The notes beneath the pieces were generated by a model. That model was not told the origin of the DNA. It saw nothing but the letters and a program-made list of their open reading frames with translations, and made no database searches. A program made the translations under genes and the position numbers. 64,000 nt of DNA from Bemisia tabaci (taxonomy: Eukaryota; Arthropoda; Insecta; Hemiptera; Aleyrodidae): NCBI RefSeq assembly GCF_918797505.1, contig NC_092797.1:35043372-35107371 (forward strand), written 5' to 3'. Shown one piece after another: positions 23,471 through 36,339 of the stretch (position 1 is its first letter; each line of letters starts with the position of its first letter).

Positions 23471-24050
23471 CGCACCAAGAACAGCCTATAACTGGAAACC
23501 GCGATTGAGAAAAACGCATTTAATGTTTAGTTTTTTATGTACTGCGCAGACTTTTCTATGCAGGTACCCTGTTTTGGGGTTTTTGGGTGACCTAACCCTT
23601 CCATTGAAGGATGCCGGGTTGATTTTGGGATACATTTTTGGTTTACACTATAATATATTTAATTTAAAAACGCGGTTGATAGGCCATTATTACGCCTAAA
23701 GTCATTTTGGTGGCAATATGAAGTATAAATCATTTTAATCACGCATGATTAACGCAAAATGAATGATTATCGATAGTGAGTTAAGGAAGGGGTAACTCGG
23801 TAACTAGCACCTTATAGGCCCATAAGTTTTAAGGCCCGTTTATAGGTCGTTCTTGCACCCATCGATCCAGAGGCCTGACTTAACTCGGGAAAAAAAGGTT
23901 TTTCGACCTTGAGCCGTTACCTATCTATATATTCTATCGATATCACAGCATACAGCATAGTCCAGGGTACGTAGAATCCGAAAAGCAGATGGGCGTAATA
24001 ACGACCTATACGCCTATATGCTGTTCTTGGTGCGGTGTCCTCAATTGGGC
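23462..24050. mobile_element. MITE of about 590 bp with 22-bp near-perfect inverted ends
   Basis: Left end GAGGACACCGCACCAAGAAC and right end GTTCTTGGTGCGGTGTCCTC are exact inverted complements. Subterminal TAGGCCATTATTACGCC and GGGCGTAATAACGACCTA also mirror each other imperfectly. It lies immediately after the 308-bp array. No open frame of note is inside. A target duplication was not resolved. Confidence 0.7.
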
Positions 24051-24449
24051 CACCCTGGTGCAATACTGTCCTTAACTCCTTACGTCCTTAAGTGACCCCT
24101 AATACCTCCTTGAATAGATTGATTGAAAAGCAAGAAGCACGCAATCCTTGATTTTAACAAATTACATCGATCTTTTATAGTCAAATACCTCCCATTTTGA
24201 GCGTTTGGTTGCGCGTGCACCACGCTGCAGCACAGTAAAAACACAAAATATAAAAGAAAAAATTTAAACCCTTTGAAAATCATTAAATTTGACACGGAAT
24301 CACCTTAATATTTACAAAACACATATTTCATTTTCCTCAATACACATTTTTTTCATCAATTTAAATGAGAATAATCTTTGCAAAATGTTCAATCATTTCA
24401 AAATCATGAGTTGAAAAACGCTGATTCCACGAGTTTAAATAAACATAGA

Positions 24450-24610
24450 GCGGAGCGGCGGCGGCGGCGCGGCTGCGCCGGCGCGAAGCGCGCACTGGCC
24501 CCTTCAAACCAAGGAGGATACTTCACGCATTGCGCAATGCTTGAAGTATCCCCTTAGGTTTGTAGGCGCCAATGCGCGCTTCGCACTGGCCCACAGGGCG
24601 GCCCTCTGTG
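24450..24610. repeat. GC-rich palindrome carrying the GCGTGAA-type module
   Basis: A CGG/CGC-rich patch followed by an inverted pair GGATACTTCACGCATTG / CAATGCTTGAAGTATCC and then TTTGTAGGCGCCAATGCGCG. The module matches the unit of the tandem arrays at 9.2 and 22.4 kb. The flanks CGAAGCGCGCACTGGCC and GCGCGCTTCGCACTGGCC repeat around it. Confidence 0.6.
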
Positions 24611-25099
24611 GACAAAAATCCAAAATTCACAATTCGACATTTAAATTTTTTTTGGATGTTTGTCATCTTCATGATATTCCTGACTCACAATGATGGTTCC
24701 TTTTCAAATTTTTTGCCCAGAACTATATCAAATCTGGGTAGAAAGTGAACGGAAAATCGGTCCAGAATCACTGGCCCATGAGAAATACACGGGAAAAAGG
24801 AGTCAACTTCAAATGAAGATTTTTCGCTTGAAACGCAAGATGCTCTGGGTGGTTAACATTTTCTTACTCTTCAGATAATTATCCAACTTCGATCCTGCAT
24901 AAAAGATTTTCCGACTTTTTGCGACTATCAGAGATATTTGAAGTTAAAGTTTGGGTCTTCGGCGTTGCTTTTACATTGTTAACGTAGAGCTGATTAGAGG
25001 TTGCCAACTTCCGACGGACTTCTCTCGGGAAATACGGAAAGATATCCCGAGATAATAACATTTCCTTATCCGTTTGATGTTCTAGTTTGAAAGTGACAA

Positions 25100-25580
25100 A
25101 TATTTTTCCTTAGTCAGTACTACTCTCTTCATTATTTAAAGTTAAGTTTTTGGTTTTCAACCTAAAATGCATTAATTTATTCATGAACGCGGCAACACAG
25201 TAAGGGATTTCCCGTATGGGAATTCTCAAATTCCATTCGTCAGCGTTCGAATCAAAACACAACAAACCTTGTGCCTCTTATCCACTCTTATCACTGCAGC
25301 ATGCTGAAATGTTTCAGCACTACCGACTACCGTTTCAGTATCACGTTTGTTGACGAACTATTTTCTAAACAATAACATAACCTCTGTTTAAAGTACTGTG
25401 TTGTCATCGTGGGCCGCAAAGTTGTATGCTCCAAGCTAATTTTCAGAGTCAGAATAACTATATAGTTCTTTGGCTGGAGTATGATAGTTCTGTGAAATTG
25501 AGTGCATTTTTTTCAATGTTATCTACAGTCTCTCCGTCATCTTGACAAGAGCTGTTTAGAACAACAAATCCATAGCCATT
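25100..25580 (+). promoter_or_regulatory. Presumed PTPA promoter and 5' UTR
   Basis: This is the 480 bases before the PTPA start codon. I see no clear TATA box; TSS and elements cannot be placed from sequence alone. Between 24610 and here nothing else was recognised. Confidence 0.25.
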
Positions 25581-28500
25581 ATGGACCAAGTCCCCAAGCG
25601 TAAGTGATTTCGAACTCTTGTATATGAATTTCATTCTTAGAAGCGTTCCATCTACCAGAGTACATCATTATCAGCAACGAGCTTGACCAGAATTTCCAAA
25701 TCTTTGCACCATTTTTGTATAAAGTTAACATCTGTATGATGTGTCATGTCTGGCTAAAGACGTAAAAACTGAATGCAAGTGATAGCAGCAGAAAGTGAAG
25801 CTGCACTTTTAGTTGAATCGATAAATTCGAAGACCCATCCTCAAAATTTTGTCAGTTTGGGTTCTCTAGGGAGCAGACAGACAGGTATATCAGTTCCTAA
25901 ACGCACACAACTAGTTTTGCCACGGAACATGCTTTTTCAGGGGGTTCCATTTATGAATAATTTGGAATGTGTTCTATTTCATGGAAGATGGTCTTCTATG
26001 TTCCTTTAGATTTGCCCATCATGCGTAGTAAGAAAGGAAACTGCTTAGTAGTTGCACATAGCAACCAGATCTTGCATCAGACAAGTTGGCAGATGTTTAA
26101 GTTTGACTGATGCGCATAGATTTAATTACGTTTTCACGCACACTGCGGTGTTGCCAGTGCTCAATCCTCAATGGCTATTAGACAACTGCGTTATGTGACG
26201 GAAGCCGTATTAATATTGTTGCCTTCGCAATTTGCCTTGTTTGATGATTTTTCACACAATATTATGTGCACAGTACAAACACTGAGATGATATTCTTCAA
26301 GAAAGAATTCTGAATAATTGAGAAATCCTCATTTTCAAGCAAAAATAACTTGCCTTCCATTAAAAGAGAATCGCTTTAAACTTGAAGCAACGAAAGATTG
26401 AAACTTTTAAAAGAAGACACTGCTAGAATATCTGGACCAGGAGACTTTTCTATCAAACAATGATTTTTTTTTATACCTAATTTATTATAATTGAAAGTGT
26501 TCTCTGTAAGTATGGTAAAAAATCATGCTCTGATAAAAAAAAATATGTTTTCTTTACTTTCAGACGAAGTTTCTGCAACCAGCCTTGGGGGCGACTGCAC
26601 TTACGAAATTCCAAAAAAATGTATCTTTTCTGAAAAAGATATGAAGTCATGGGAATTGAGTGAAGCCTACGATGTAAGTTTTTTCACCCTCTACTACTCA
26701 CTAAATGTCTAGACTGATCATTGAGGAAAACCAAGGGACTAATTGGACCGCGTTAAACAGAAAGAAACCAAGCCACATCAGCTATTGCCAAATTTAACAG
26801 GGAAATTAAATTTTTTACGAGAGAACATCTATTCAGATTCCTTTGAAAATTTTAAGGAATTTGCTTTGTATTATGGAGAAAATTTCACTGAAATCTGCAC
26901 AAAAATCCGCTCAACTGTTTTCATGTGAAAGATTAAATTGTCCGATTAAATTTGGCGATAGCTGATGTGGCTTGGTTTCTTTCTGTTTAACGCGGCCCAA
27001 TTATCCAAACATCCAGTCAATTTGATACAAACTATTAAAAATAAAGCACCTCAGAAAAAGATGGAGAGATTCAAAAGAATGGAAAAATAAAGAGAGATAG
27101 GTACGAAAGTGAATAATTTTTTGAATTACGTCATAAAGACCAAAATCTAATATTAGTAGTTGACACAGTTTCAACTGTTAAATTCTTCTTTATTGATTTA
27201 TCAATATTTGATAGTTAGTGAAGTTCTTCCATGTGTCAGGAATTTGTATCGCAAACACTTCTCCCCGTGTACATTTTCGCAAGAAACATAATGATGTCAC
27301 TGGTTTCTCTGAAACAAACGCCCGAGCTCAAGAAAGCTCTCAAAGTTCAAGCTGTAATGGAGGGGATATCCCATGCCTTGTTGAGTATCTACCCCTTTGT
27401 CTAGTCAAGCTCTTCATGCATAGATGTGCCGGAATCACACACTGAATTTGGCAGCTAAATTTGGGAATCAACAGCTGAAATTTCGTAAATTCGAGTTATT
27501 TTCATCCAGATTTGTATCAAATCTATCCAAATAGTTGAGACAAAGTGACAACTGCTTAGCTCTGTTCATCGGTGCCCTGAATTTTGTTAATGATGCCCAA
27601 AATTAAGGTATCGGACCAATGACCTCCCTATTCAGCTCCCTTCATTCAGCGTAAGTATGATTCCATCAATAGAGAGCAAGCACATCAGCAGAGTTGCTGT
27701 GGTTCAACTTTGGAGTCCTCAAAAATTGGCAGCCCTGCTAAAGTATTTGCTCCCTGCCTGTGCATGGAGAGTTTGACTAGATATAGAGGTGGACTCTGAA
27801 CGAGACGTGGGATATCCCTTCCCTGACGGCCTGAACTTTGAGCGTTTTTTTTTAGCTTGAGCGTTAATTTCAGAGAAAACCAGTGACACCATTGTGTTTC
27901 CTGCAAAAATTCACACAAGAAGAAGTAGTTGAAATGCAAACTTCTAACACATGCAAAAACTCCATGCTCATACAGAGTTAGATATTTTTTTTGTGTCAGT
28001 ATGGCATTATTAGGAAGAATTTATCTTCTCATTATGTTGTAATCTCTCAGCTGGCAAGTATTTAATTTTTGTTTTTACAGTCAAAATGGATATCAACTTC
28101 TCTTTGCTGCTGAAAAGAACTAGATGGAAGCTTAAATGTTCACCGATTTTTATTCTGATTACAGGAGTGCAAAATTCTCATAACCTCCCCATTTTTTTCA
28201 ATTAGCGTTCACATTTTAAAAACTGTCTCCCCAAGATTTTAATAAAAATAATTTTCGTTTTTACCGCTTACTTAATTCACGAGTTGTAGCAATTTTATGA
28301 AATACCCGCAACTTACGTTGTATGGCAAACTGCTCATTCCTTATCCATGCTAATGATAACATCTTTTATCATTTTCAAATTACCTTTTCAATGCATTACC
28401 ATCATTTCATGCCATTTGCTGGTGTATGGTCGGTAAGTTTTGGCACCCCTGTTTGATGGAGCAGCTCAGTTTAGGCATGTAGTAGCAAATATTAGACTGC

Positions 28501-31500
28501 TATTGAAGATACTCACTTCTAATTGTTTTCATCCTCATCTTTTAAAGGACTATTTTGGATTCATCAAAGCTATGAATGAAGCCTCTAAAGCCAAATCCTT
28601 GAAGATTGATTGTGAAATTTCTGAGATGACCCGAGGAATACTCAATCTTCTAAGCACTCTAGATGAATGGATTGATCAGACTCCGCCAATTGAACAACCT
28701 CAACGGTTTGGTAACAAAGCTTTTGCACTATGGTACCAGAAATGTAAAGAGGTAAATATTGGCTCCATCATCATCAATCCATTGGTTACACGCTGCATCA
28801 CTATGAGACCGCAGGAATGCGAATCTCAGTTTGTAGCATCGCAGACTTCCTGTCATGCTTTATTTTCAACATCAATAACTATGAGACGTAATTTCATGTA
28901 AACTTCGGTGATTTGTCTTCTTCATCTGAAGAATACTTTAAGAAAACTTCAAACCATAATGTTGGTTTAGTTTCCTTTTAAAAGATAAAAGAGGAGCGCA
29001 GACTTTGAAACCTGCAACCAAGATGCCCATTTTTGCAGTGTCACAGTCGATCAGTAAACATTCTTCAAAGAAAAAAGTCACTCATTTATATCTTGTTAGT
29101 GGAATCTTCGATTCTTTACTTCGTAATGTGGGTGCGTTTACATAAAAAAAAAAAAAAAATAATAACGGAAAAAGCAATGTGTGCACCTAGTAATGCTTGT
29201 CTAGTAGGAAGTATCTTGAAACTAACAAAAATCGCAATTAATTTTTTACAAGTTATGGTCTTGAATAGAAAAGATTTTGTCTCATAAAAGTGTTATCTAG
29301 CTTCAGTTCAAACAAAAGCCCCAGGTATCTTTCTGGCTTTCCTTATCTAAGTTCTTTTTAGAGAAATTGGTGCAGGGGACTATGTATACCACCAACCACT
29401 AGCCTTACATAATTCAGAAGGGGAGAGTTTTGCTAGGTGTGCAAGGAAGGGAGGGTCAAAAAGTCCCCCAAAGTGCCTTACCAAATGCTTGAACTAGATG
29501 GCCATTATGCTCTAATTTATGTTCGAAGTTTGAATGGAGAAAATTCTTATTCCTCCACAGACTTTCACTCTGTTGTACATTACCCTTTTGTCCTACATGG
29601 TATACTTTATTTTTCAGAATAGCAGCAAATTATTGGAAGATATTCTACCCAGAGAGTTACATCCAGCAATTGTAGAATTAAAAGAATATTTAACTGAAAG
29701 CTTTGGAAACTCAACAAGAATTGATTATGGCACAGGACATGAAATGTCATTTTGTATGTTTCTATGTTGTCTCTTCAAGCTACGTATTTTTCAAGAAAAA
29801 GACAGTGTAGCCGTCGTGACCAGAGTTTTTAATAAGTAAGTTCTCCAAATTCATTTTATCAAAAATGAAACCGTGATTCGAAGGATCATTGTTAGAAACC
29901 CAACAGAAAAGCTTCAAGCATAAAACTCAGCAGAAAGCCAGTTTTATCAATCCCTCGAAATCTGGTTTTTTCTACAAAAAAAAAAAAAAAATCTGCCACA
30001 TCAAGTATCCTCTTTACCTAGTCTGTCCCAAAAGAATTGAGACTGTTGCTGTAACTTCTGAACTGAGGCAGCTAGAAATGTGATCTTGTTTGTATTTGAA
30101 AGAGCAACTGACTTTCTAGAGATTTTCTTTAAGTTTACTTGTACAAAATTTGCAATGTTATGAAATTTAAAAAAAAAAAAAAATGGTCCCTGCTGTTTTT
30201 AGCATGGATTTTCCCTCCTGGGAAAAATGCTTCAAAAACTATCTTCTGAAACTTGGTGGACTTAATAAAGGCAACGCTTTTCAAACGTTGTTTAATGAGG
30301 AGCTTAATCACAGCAACAAGATTTGAATTATGGCTCTACGTGTTTAAGACTGAGACAGAGAATTGTATCTAATTTTTATGAGCGAGTTATTGTGATTTAC
30401 ATGATCACCGCTTTTCAGTGTTTTGGTATGGAAATTAAAAGGATGAAGAACTTTAGTAAGTACAATATTTATGATACATTATCGATGCACAGAAGTATAT
30501 TTCAGTGAAAAACACTGATCACACCAAAACCTAAAGCACTTACCCCTTACTATTAGAGTGGCAGAACTCTAAAAACAAATTACAACGTTTTGCGTGGCCA
30601 TTCAACTCTCATTGTCATTGTTACCCCTTAAACAGCGTAACAAAGTTATATTTTATATTACCAGTTTATTCTGTCCATAAAGTTTTGGAGATCAGTTTTT
30701 GAAGAGCTTTCTCTGAAAAGAAAAATATGTGCTATAAACAGAAGGGGATTAATTTTTTTTTAAACTGGTGAAAAAGCCCTAAAGTTTCTTCTCTCCTAGG
30801 GACGTCTGCTACATCCCTGACAACTCGTCTGTCGGCTTACTGATTTTTTGATAATTATGCACTGTTTATGGATTGTAATTTATCTCGCAACTTTGTTCAA
30901 CAAGCATAGGGAATGAAATGCCCTCATTGAAAGCGGCAGATATTTTCAAAAGTGGCGGTGTAATTAAGGTCTTGTTCTACAAACCTTAGTGTGAACAAGG
31001 TCTAATGTCTTTTTGAAATCACTACATAAAACTAATCCACCAAACACCATACATAGTTGACAATTTGCTTTTCATGAAGAAATTATCTTACGGAGACAAG
31101 AAAAAACTTATATTTTCCTGGTTTATACTCACATATTTACTTTGCTCGGATTTTCAGGTATTTGAATTTAGTTCGCAAACTTCAAAAAACATATCGCATG
31201 GAACCTGCAGGCAGTCATGGTGTCTGGAGTTTAGATGACTATCAATTTGTACCTTTCATATGGGGAAGTGCGCAGTTCATAGGTAAAATTATTTGTAATG
31301 ATAATTAAAAATTATCTCAGTTTTAAGATATAGTTTCGTCCATCTGAGAAACATTGTCTGGTACCTTATAATTGTGTTCTGCAGTTTTACATTATTGCTG
31401 TTAGATTTTCTGTTCTTCCTTCATTTCCTCTGTAAGAACAACATCTACCAAAGTTGAAGGTGTGAAAGATACCAGAAAATATTACCAAATCTGGACTACC

Positions 31501-34500
31501 TCCTAAAATTGTTCAATAAATTTTAATACTTGCTTGTAATTCATTAACCTCTGTACTATTGATCATTGAAAATAATCTAAAAATTTTCTTTAGCTTCTAT
31601 TTTTTTTCTAAAACTCAGCAAATTAGTGAAAAGAGACAGCTCGCACGGTGCAACAACAAAAGAAATATAAATGAGCTTTTGTATAGTTGTATGTATGCTT
31701 TACTTAGTTGCTCTTTTACTCTTTTTTAAACAGGAAAGCCAATCATTGAACCAAGTATGTTCCTTCAAGATGAAATAGTGAACAAATTGCATCAGGAATA
31801 TATGTTCATAGGCTGTATTAAGTATATAACAGAGGTAAGAATTCAAAAGTTCAGTTATTATACTTTTTTTAAAAAAAATATGATCTGCTTAATTTACTTC
31901 TTTGCAATGATATCATTACCCTCTGGTCAAAATATCACAAGCTTTATTCACACTTAGATGCTATACTGCTAGACATCTCAATATTATTTTAATTTCTTCT
32001 TCAAAACTTTGGCACACATTTTCATGAAAATTCCTGAGACTAATTTGATTGACAAAAGAAATACTAGGGAAAATTTTCAAATTATTCTGCTCATTAGTTT
32101 TTCTAAAAAAAATTGAACAAATTTGGTAACATAGTGCCCAAGCACCAATGGCGCTTGTGATGTTTTGACCAGATGGTGGCAAGCAATACTCTTTTCTTCA
32201 TTACTTGTTGGCATGGGAAGAAAATGTAAAACTCATTCAATCAGTAGTATGTTAGAAACCAAACTCATATGTATTTTGGTACAAAAAATGACAGTTGAAT
32301 TGGACTGTATTTTACAATGAGGGACTATTATTTCTGGCTCGATCATACAAGCATTTCTCTGCTCCGGAAAACTAACGGTACATAATATGTTGCCTAAAAT
32401 TAGCCAAAGATTTTAGCTCTAATTACAGAATGTAGTCCATTTCATCTGGAGGTACTAGGTAAAATATTACCCATCCTTATTTATGCTCCCTGCTATTATT
32501 TGTGGTAGAATCAACCATAATTGACTGGTTTTTTTTCGTATTTTGTATCCCTATAGCCTCTACTTTTGAATAATAAATGAATTGTGCCTTTCATACTATT
32601 TGATCGATTGAATATTTAGGATTATTTAAATATAAAATTCTTTGATTTGCTTGTAGGTCAAAACTGGTCATTTTGCAGAACACTCAAATCAGTTGTGGAA
32701 CATAAGTGGACTCACGACGTGGACTAAAGTTAATCAAGGTCTTATCAAAATGTATGATGGAGAGGTATGTGTATTTGTGGACATTATTTTCAAAGAAACT
32801 CGTTGTCTGAACTTTCGCAGTTTTGGACAATTTTGTGTATTTTTTATCAAAAGAGCACAGAGAATATGGCAGGTTTTGGTAGTGGCCTGTACTAACTCTT
32901 GTTTTAATTTTTCGCCCCAAAAATATTTAGCCTGCACCATGCATACAATAGCATTTCCAAAGTGTCACATTTTGTCTGAAAATTTCCTCCAAATCTGTTT
33001 TTCATTTTGTGCCTCCATCTGTAAATCCAGAAAAAAAATCTGAAAAAAAAATCTCTAAAAATCTGTACATATTTTAAGAGGAATACCTATCATGACTAAG
33101 CTTCAATCTTTTTTCCTTCTCACAGAAAATGAATCTTTGCTGCTCCAAAAAAAATGTAAAAGGGATGTTTTTATTCTTGTCAAGTTATTTTTTATCATAA
33201 TGTACATACATTTTGATGGCTAAGGCACAAAACTGCCTACCTGCAAACTCTGACGATTTTGCAGGACAAAGAAGAAACTTCGCCTTCTTGTAACTTTGCG
33301 GTTGGATTTGCAATTTTTTTCTTTCTCTTTTTACATAACAGCGTTATTACAGTGCTCCCATGCGGAATTGCAAAAAACTAAAAACATCAGCTTGCGTATT
33401 TAATACTGAGGAATGCAGTTAAGACAGTAACTCATTTTCGCCAAAATTGTCAGTTAGGTGGTATTGTTCTTCAGCTTTCGATTTGAAGATGTATTACAAC
33501 AGATGTAGTTCCAAGTTCTCAGTTAGTTGTTATTTTCATTGAATTTTAACCTTCCCAAGAGGCCCTACCATTGTTGGGCCTTTAAAAACATGAACTTGGC
33601 CTCAAACACCTTTATTTTTTCATGATTCTTGATGCTTTGTTGCACAGTTAGTTTAGTTGCCTGGCCGACTCAAACACAAATAAGGTCGCGGATTTTCACT
33701 TCCTGAGTGTGTCAGTTACCACCATGTTTTTACGGAGATAAAAGCATCCATTCCTGTTAAAGGCAAAATAATTACTACTCTAATCTTGTTCCTTTATTTA
33801 TGAGTTTTATGCTTCTCTATTTATCATTAGTGGCTTATAAATTGCTGACTATTGCTTATTGCCTGCAACATATTTGCTATGTTGTCCAGATTTTGTTTTT
33901 GGTGATTTCCACTTTTCTTAAAAAATGAAGCAAGGGACCACTAAACAAGGTAGGAATTGAAGCATTATGATACATATTTTCTACTCAAAATTTTATAAGG
34001 AATTTGATTCAGGTAACGAAAAAAGCATAAAATGGCTCCTAAGCAAACTATTTCTGTTTTAAATTTGCATTGGGTACAGGAAATTTAAATTGCTACACAA
34101 GAAAAACAATACGCTATGTGAGTCAAATCGCACACTACAACGCTCATGGCGAGCTTTTCAATCAAAAAGTGCTCTTTCCCTACATTGGCTTGTTTAGAGT
34201 TTGAAAAACATGCAAAAACTGAGCCAAAGGGTCAAAATTGAGGGTGTCATATTTTTATGCTGCATAGACTATCATGGCAATTTTCAGCACGTAATTCAAC
34301 TCTTGAAGAGTTTTGTTGTTTCCTAAGCGGGAAGTTTAAATTCACGCATCAAAAATCATTAAATATCCTTGTTAGGAGTTAATTTTAGAAATTTTCCTCC
34401 GAATCATGTTCCACATGAAATTTTAATTTGGAAACAGGCGGCCAAATGCCTCAATTTGTATCTAGTTCAGTGGTCCATTCAGCAATAATACAGAGATCTT

Positions 34501-35279
34501 ATGTTAACACCTGGTTTTAGGATCAATAAGTATGATCTTTATGAAGATTCTGTTCTGAAGTAGCTGCATCACTGAGAAATGTGCACGAATCTTATTAATG
34601 ACCCTGTTGAAGAATAAGTTACAACGTCTGGAAAGAACTTACTTTTTTTTTTCATCGATGTAAAAACCTTTTTTCTCGTTATGAAAAAATGGAATTTACT
34701 GATCGTGTGAAGTTGCCCAAGACTTAAAGAGTGAGCATGTTTAGAGGAAAAGTGGTTATCGTAAATCCCTTAGTTTCATTATGAAGCAAACTACAGCTAA
34801 GAATGTACAGTCAAACCTCACCAAGTCTGAAATTCCGATAACTCTGTAATATCAGCTTCGTCCCGTTTTTTTAGTTCGCCAGTATTAAGTCTGTTTTATA
34901 CGGAAATCCTACCTAGTCAGAATGAACCCTTGGTCTAGATGCATTCCAATTTAGTAAGGTACGACTTAAGCCGTGTGCTATGCAACAAGTAATTCATGTT
35001 ATAATTTTTTAGGTATTGAGGAAATTTCCCGTAATCCAGCATGTTTTATTTGGGTCAATCTTGCGATTCCAAGCATGTGAAAAGGCAAAATTTGCTCTTC
35101 CAATGCAGCGGAAACCATCAGCACCATTCAGTGTCTCCACATTGCAGCTTACTAGGGAAGCTGTTCTCTCACGGTCTCAATCAGATGCAGATGCATCGAA
35201 TAAAGAACCAGGTAACAACCCACCTGTTTCTGTCAATGAAGCTAGGATAAGCAAAAGCCCTGACAGCCAAATCAACTGA
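25581..35279 (+). CDS. PTPA: Serine/threonine-protein phosphatase 2A activator (PTPA)
   Basis: Eight exons join in phase to 383 aa: 25581-25599, 26564-26673, 28548-28751, 29618-29835, 31158-31282, 31734-31834, 32657-32764, 35013-35279 (TGA). All introns are GT-AG. Family signatures run throughout: [18 protein letters not shown] and [107 protein letters not shown] is a conserved peptidyl-prolyl isomerase and chaperone that, with ATP/Mg, activates the PP2A catalytic subunit in cytosol and nucleus. Length fits the family; the Ser/Gln-rich tail after about residue 315 is typically variable. The start is the only in-phase ATG giving a clean join to exon 2, and the short 19-nt first coding exon is supported by its GTAAGT donor. 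Confidence 0.95.
26742..27001. mobile_element. 260-bp MITE with TA target duplication, copy 2
   Basis: Starts ATTGGACCGCGTTAAACAG and ends CTGTTTAACGCGGCCCAAT, with inverted matching extending about 55 bp inward (AAACCAAGCCACATCAGC against GCTGATGTGGCTTGGTTT). Flanked by TA on both sides, as is copy 1 at 18677-18940. Located in intron 2 of PTPA. The arms are better conserved here than in copy 1. Confidence 0.8.
27214..27972. repeat. Fold-back element with arms of about 220 bp
   Basis: Left arm about 27214-27435, right arm about 27745-27972, spacer about 310 bp. Matching blocks include CATAATGATGTCACTGGTTT / AAACCAGTGACACCATTGTG and GGGGATATCCCATG / CGTGGGATATCCC. A half copy lies at 6277-6432. 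Located in intron 2 of PTPA. The two arms are moderately diverged. Confidence 0.65.
28775..29050. repeat. Family A palindromic element in PTPA intron 3
   Basis: Contains GCATCGCAGACTTCCTGTCA near 28838 and, on the right, GAGGAGCGCAGACTTTGAAA with CCTGCAACCAAGATGCCC. These are the family A subterminal blocks seen at 16.9 and 50.0 kb. It begins about 25 bases after the exon 3 donor. Confidence 0.5.
32296..32440. repeat. Family C short palindromic element, copy 2
   Basis: TTGGACTGTATTTTACAATG at the left and ATTACAGAATGTAGTCCA at the right form an imperfect inverted pair. Interior TTTCTGGCTC, GGAAAACTAACGGTACATA and similar blocks match copy 1 at 15381-15521. Located in intron 6 of PTPA. Confidence 0.55.
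33935..34478. mobile_element. GGACCACTA-family MITE, copy 1
   Basis: Left end GGACCACTAAACAAGGTAGG, right end TAGTTCAGTGGTCC. Interior blocks AAGCATTATGATACATATTT, AACTCCTAACAAGGATATTT (right, in reverse sense) and TGAGTCAAATCGCACACTAC match the copies at 36.5 and 48.2 kb. Located in PTPA intron 7. Confidence 0.65.
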
Positions 35280-35835
35280 TCAGTTTCGTTGTTTTCTTTT
35301 TGCAAAGCAAAATCAGGATAACTACTAAAAAATATGATGCTGAAGTATGAAATATTCAGTCTGTCAACTATATCATTCATCATACTTACTATCATTTATT
35401 TTTTTACTCCAAATTAGGTTTTGAATGAGGCCGGTTTCAAAAATCTGATGTTGTATGGTATTTCAATTCAATAATTGACTTCAAGCCCAATCGACAACAA
35501 AAGTCAATAGTTTTGGGATATTATAACTTGCCAAACTGGATTGTTTTGAATGAAGAATTCATGGAACTAAGAAGTTGAATCATAGATAATTTTATGATAA
35601 CTTTACCGATCAAAGTATGCATCTACTTCAGAGAGGAGACAAGGAGATCACCTCAATTACCCCATTTGAGTTTGATTGGACTGAAATTGCTATTCTTAAA
35701 TTAATAATTGTGTGTGATGAATTCTAATCCTAATCACGAATATATAATTCTAACTTTGCCTACTTTTTCAAACACAGAACTTATTGTTTAAGTCTAAAAA
35801 TAACCAAGTTTCGAATGTTATTTTATTACTCCTAA

Positions 35836-35841
35836 AATAAA
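35836..35841 (+). terminator. Candidate poly(A) signal of PTPA
   Basis: AATAAA about 560 bases after the PTPA stop, overlapping several closely spaced AATAA variants (35836-35852). No earlier canonical hexamer was found after the stop. Confidence 0.4.
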
Positions 35842-36339
35842 TAATAAAAAGATAAACCATTGACAATTTAAAAAAATTGGATGGATCAAATGCCTCTCAG
35901 TAGTGAGTATTTGAGTGAGTTCAAACCTTGGTGCCCCACCTTCAATCACGATCTTATTAAGAAAAGCTGAGCTAAATAAAATATTTATCATTCCATCTCT
36001 CTAAATTTTATCAAAAATCATTACACTGCAAGCAAACCGCAAGTACACGTAACTGGTTCAGTATACTATTTAGTGCTGCACAATCTTGCTTTTCTATTTT
36101 CTAAATTATTTGATGAATAATCATAATTATGAGTATTATTGTGATTAACTCCATTATTCTAATCATGATAAATTAAAATATCCTCAGTTGCATACTGGGA
36201 CAAAAAACAAAGACAATTTTTACCTGTGATGTAAAGATAATTTACGTTAAATTTTTTTCCACCCCCATTTCTTTTATTCTTAAAGATAATAGGAAACCAA
36301 TTTAAATGTTTTGAAAGGTTTTCCATTTTTATCAGGACT

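Noticed and set aside
27218..27445. Possible exon in PTPA intron 2 (frame containing [12 protein letters not shown])
   Set aside because: It is one arm of the inverted repeat at 27214-27972, and PTPA exons 2 and 3 join perfectly without it.
28440..28547. Upstream extension of PTPA exon 3 ([11 protein letters not shown]...)
   Set aside because: The AAAG acceptor at 28546-28547 gives a seamless join SEAYD-DYFGF expected for the family; the upstream part is intron.
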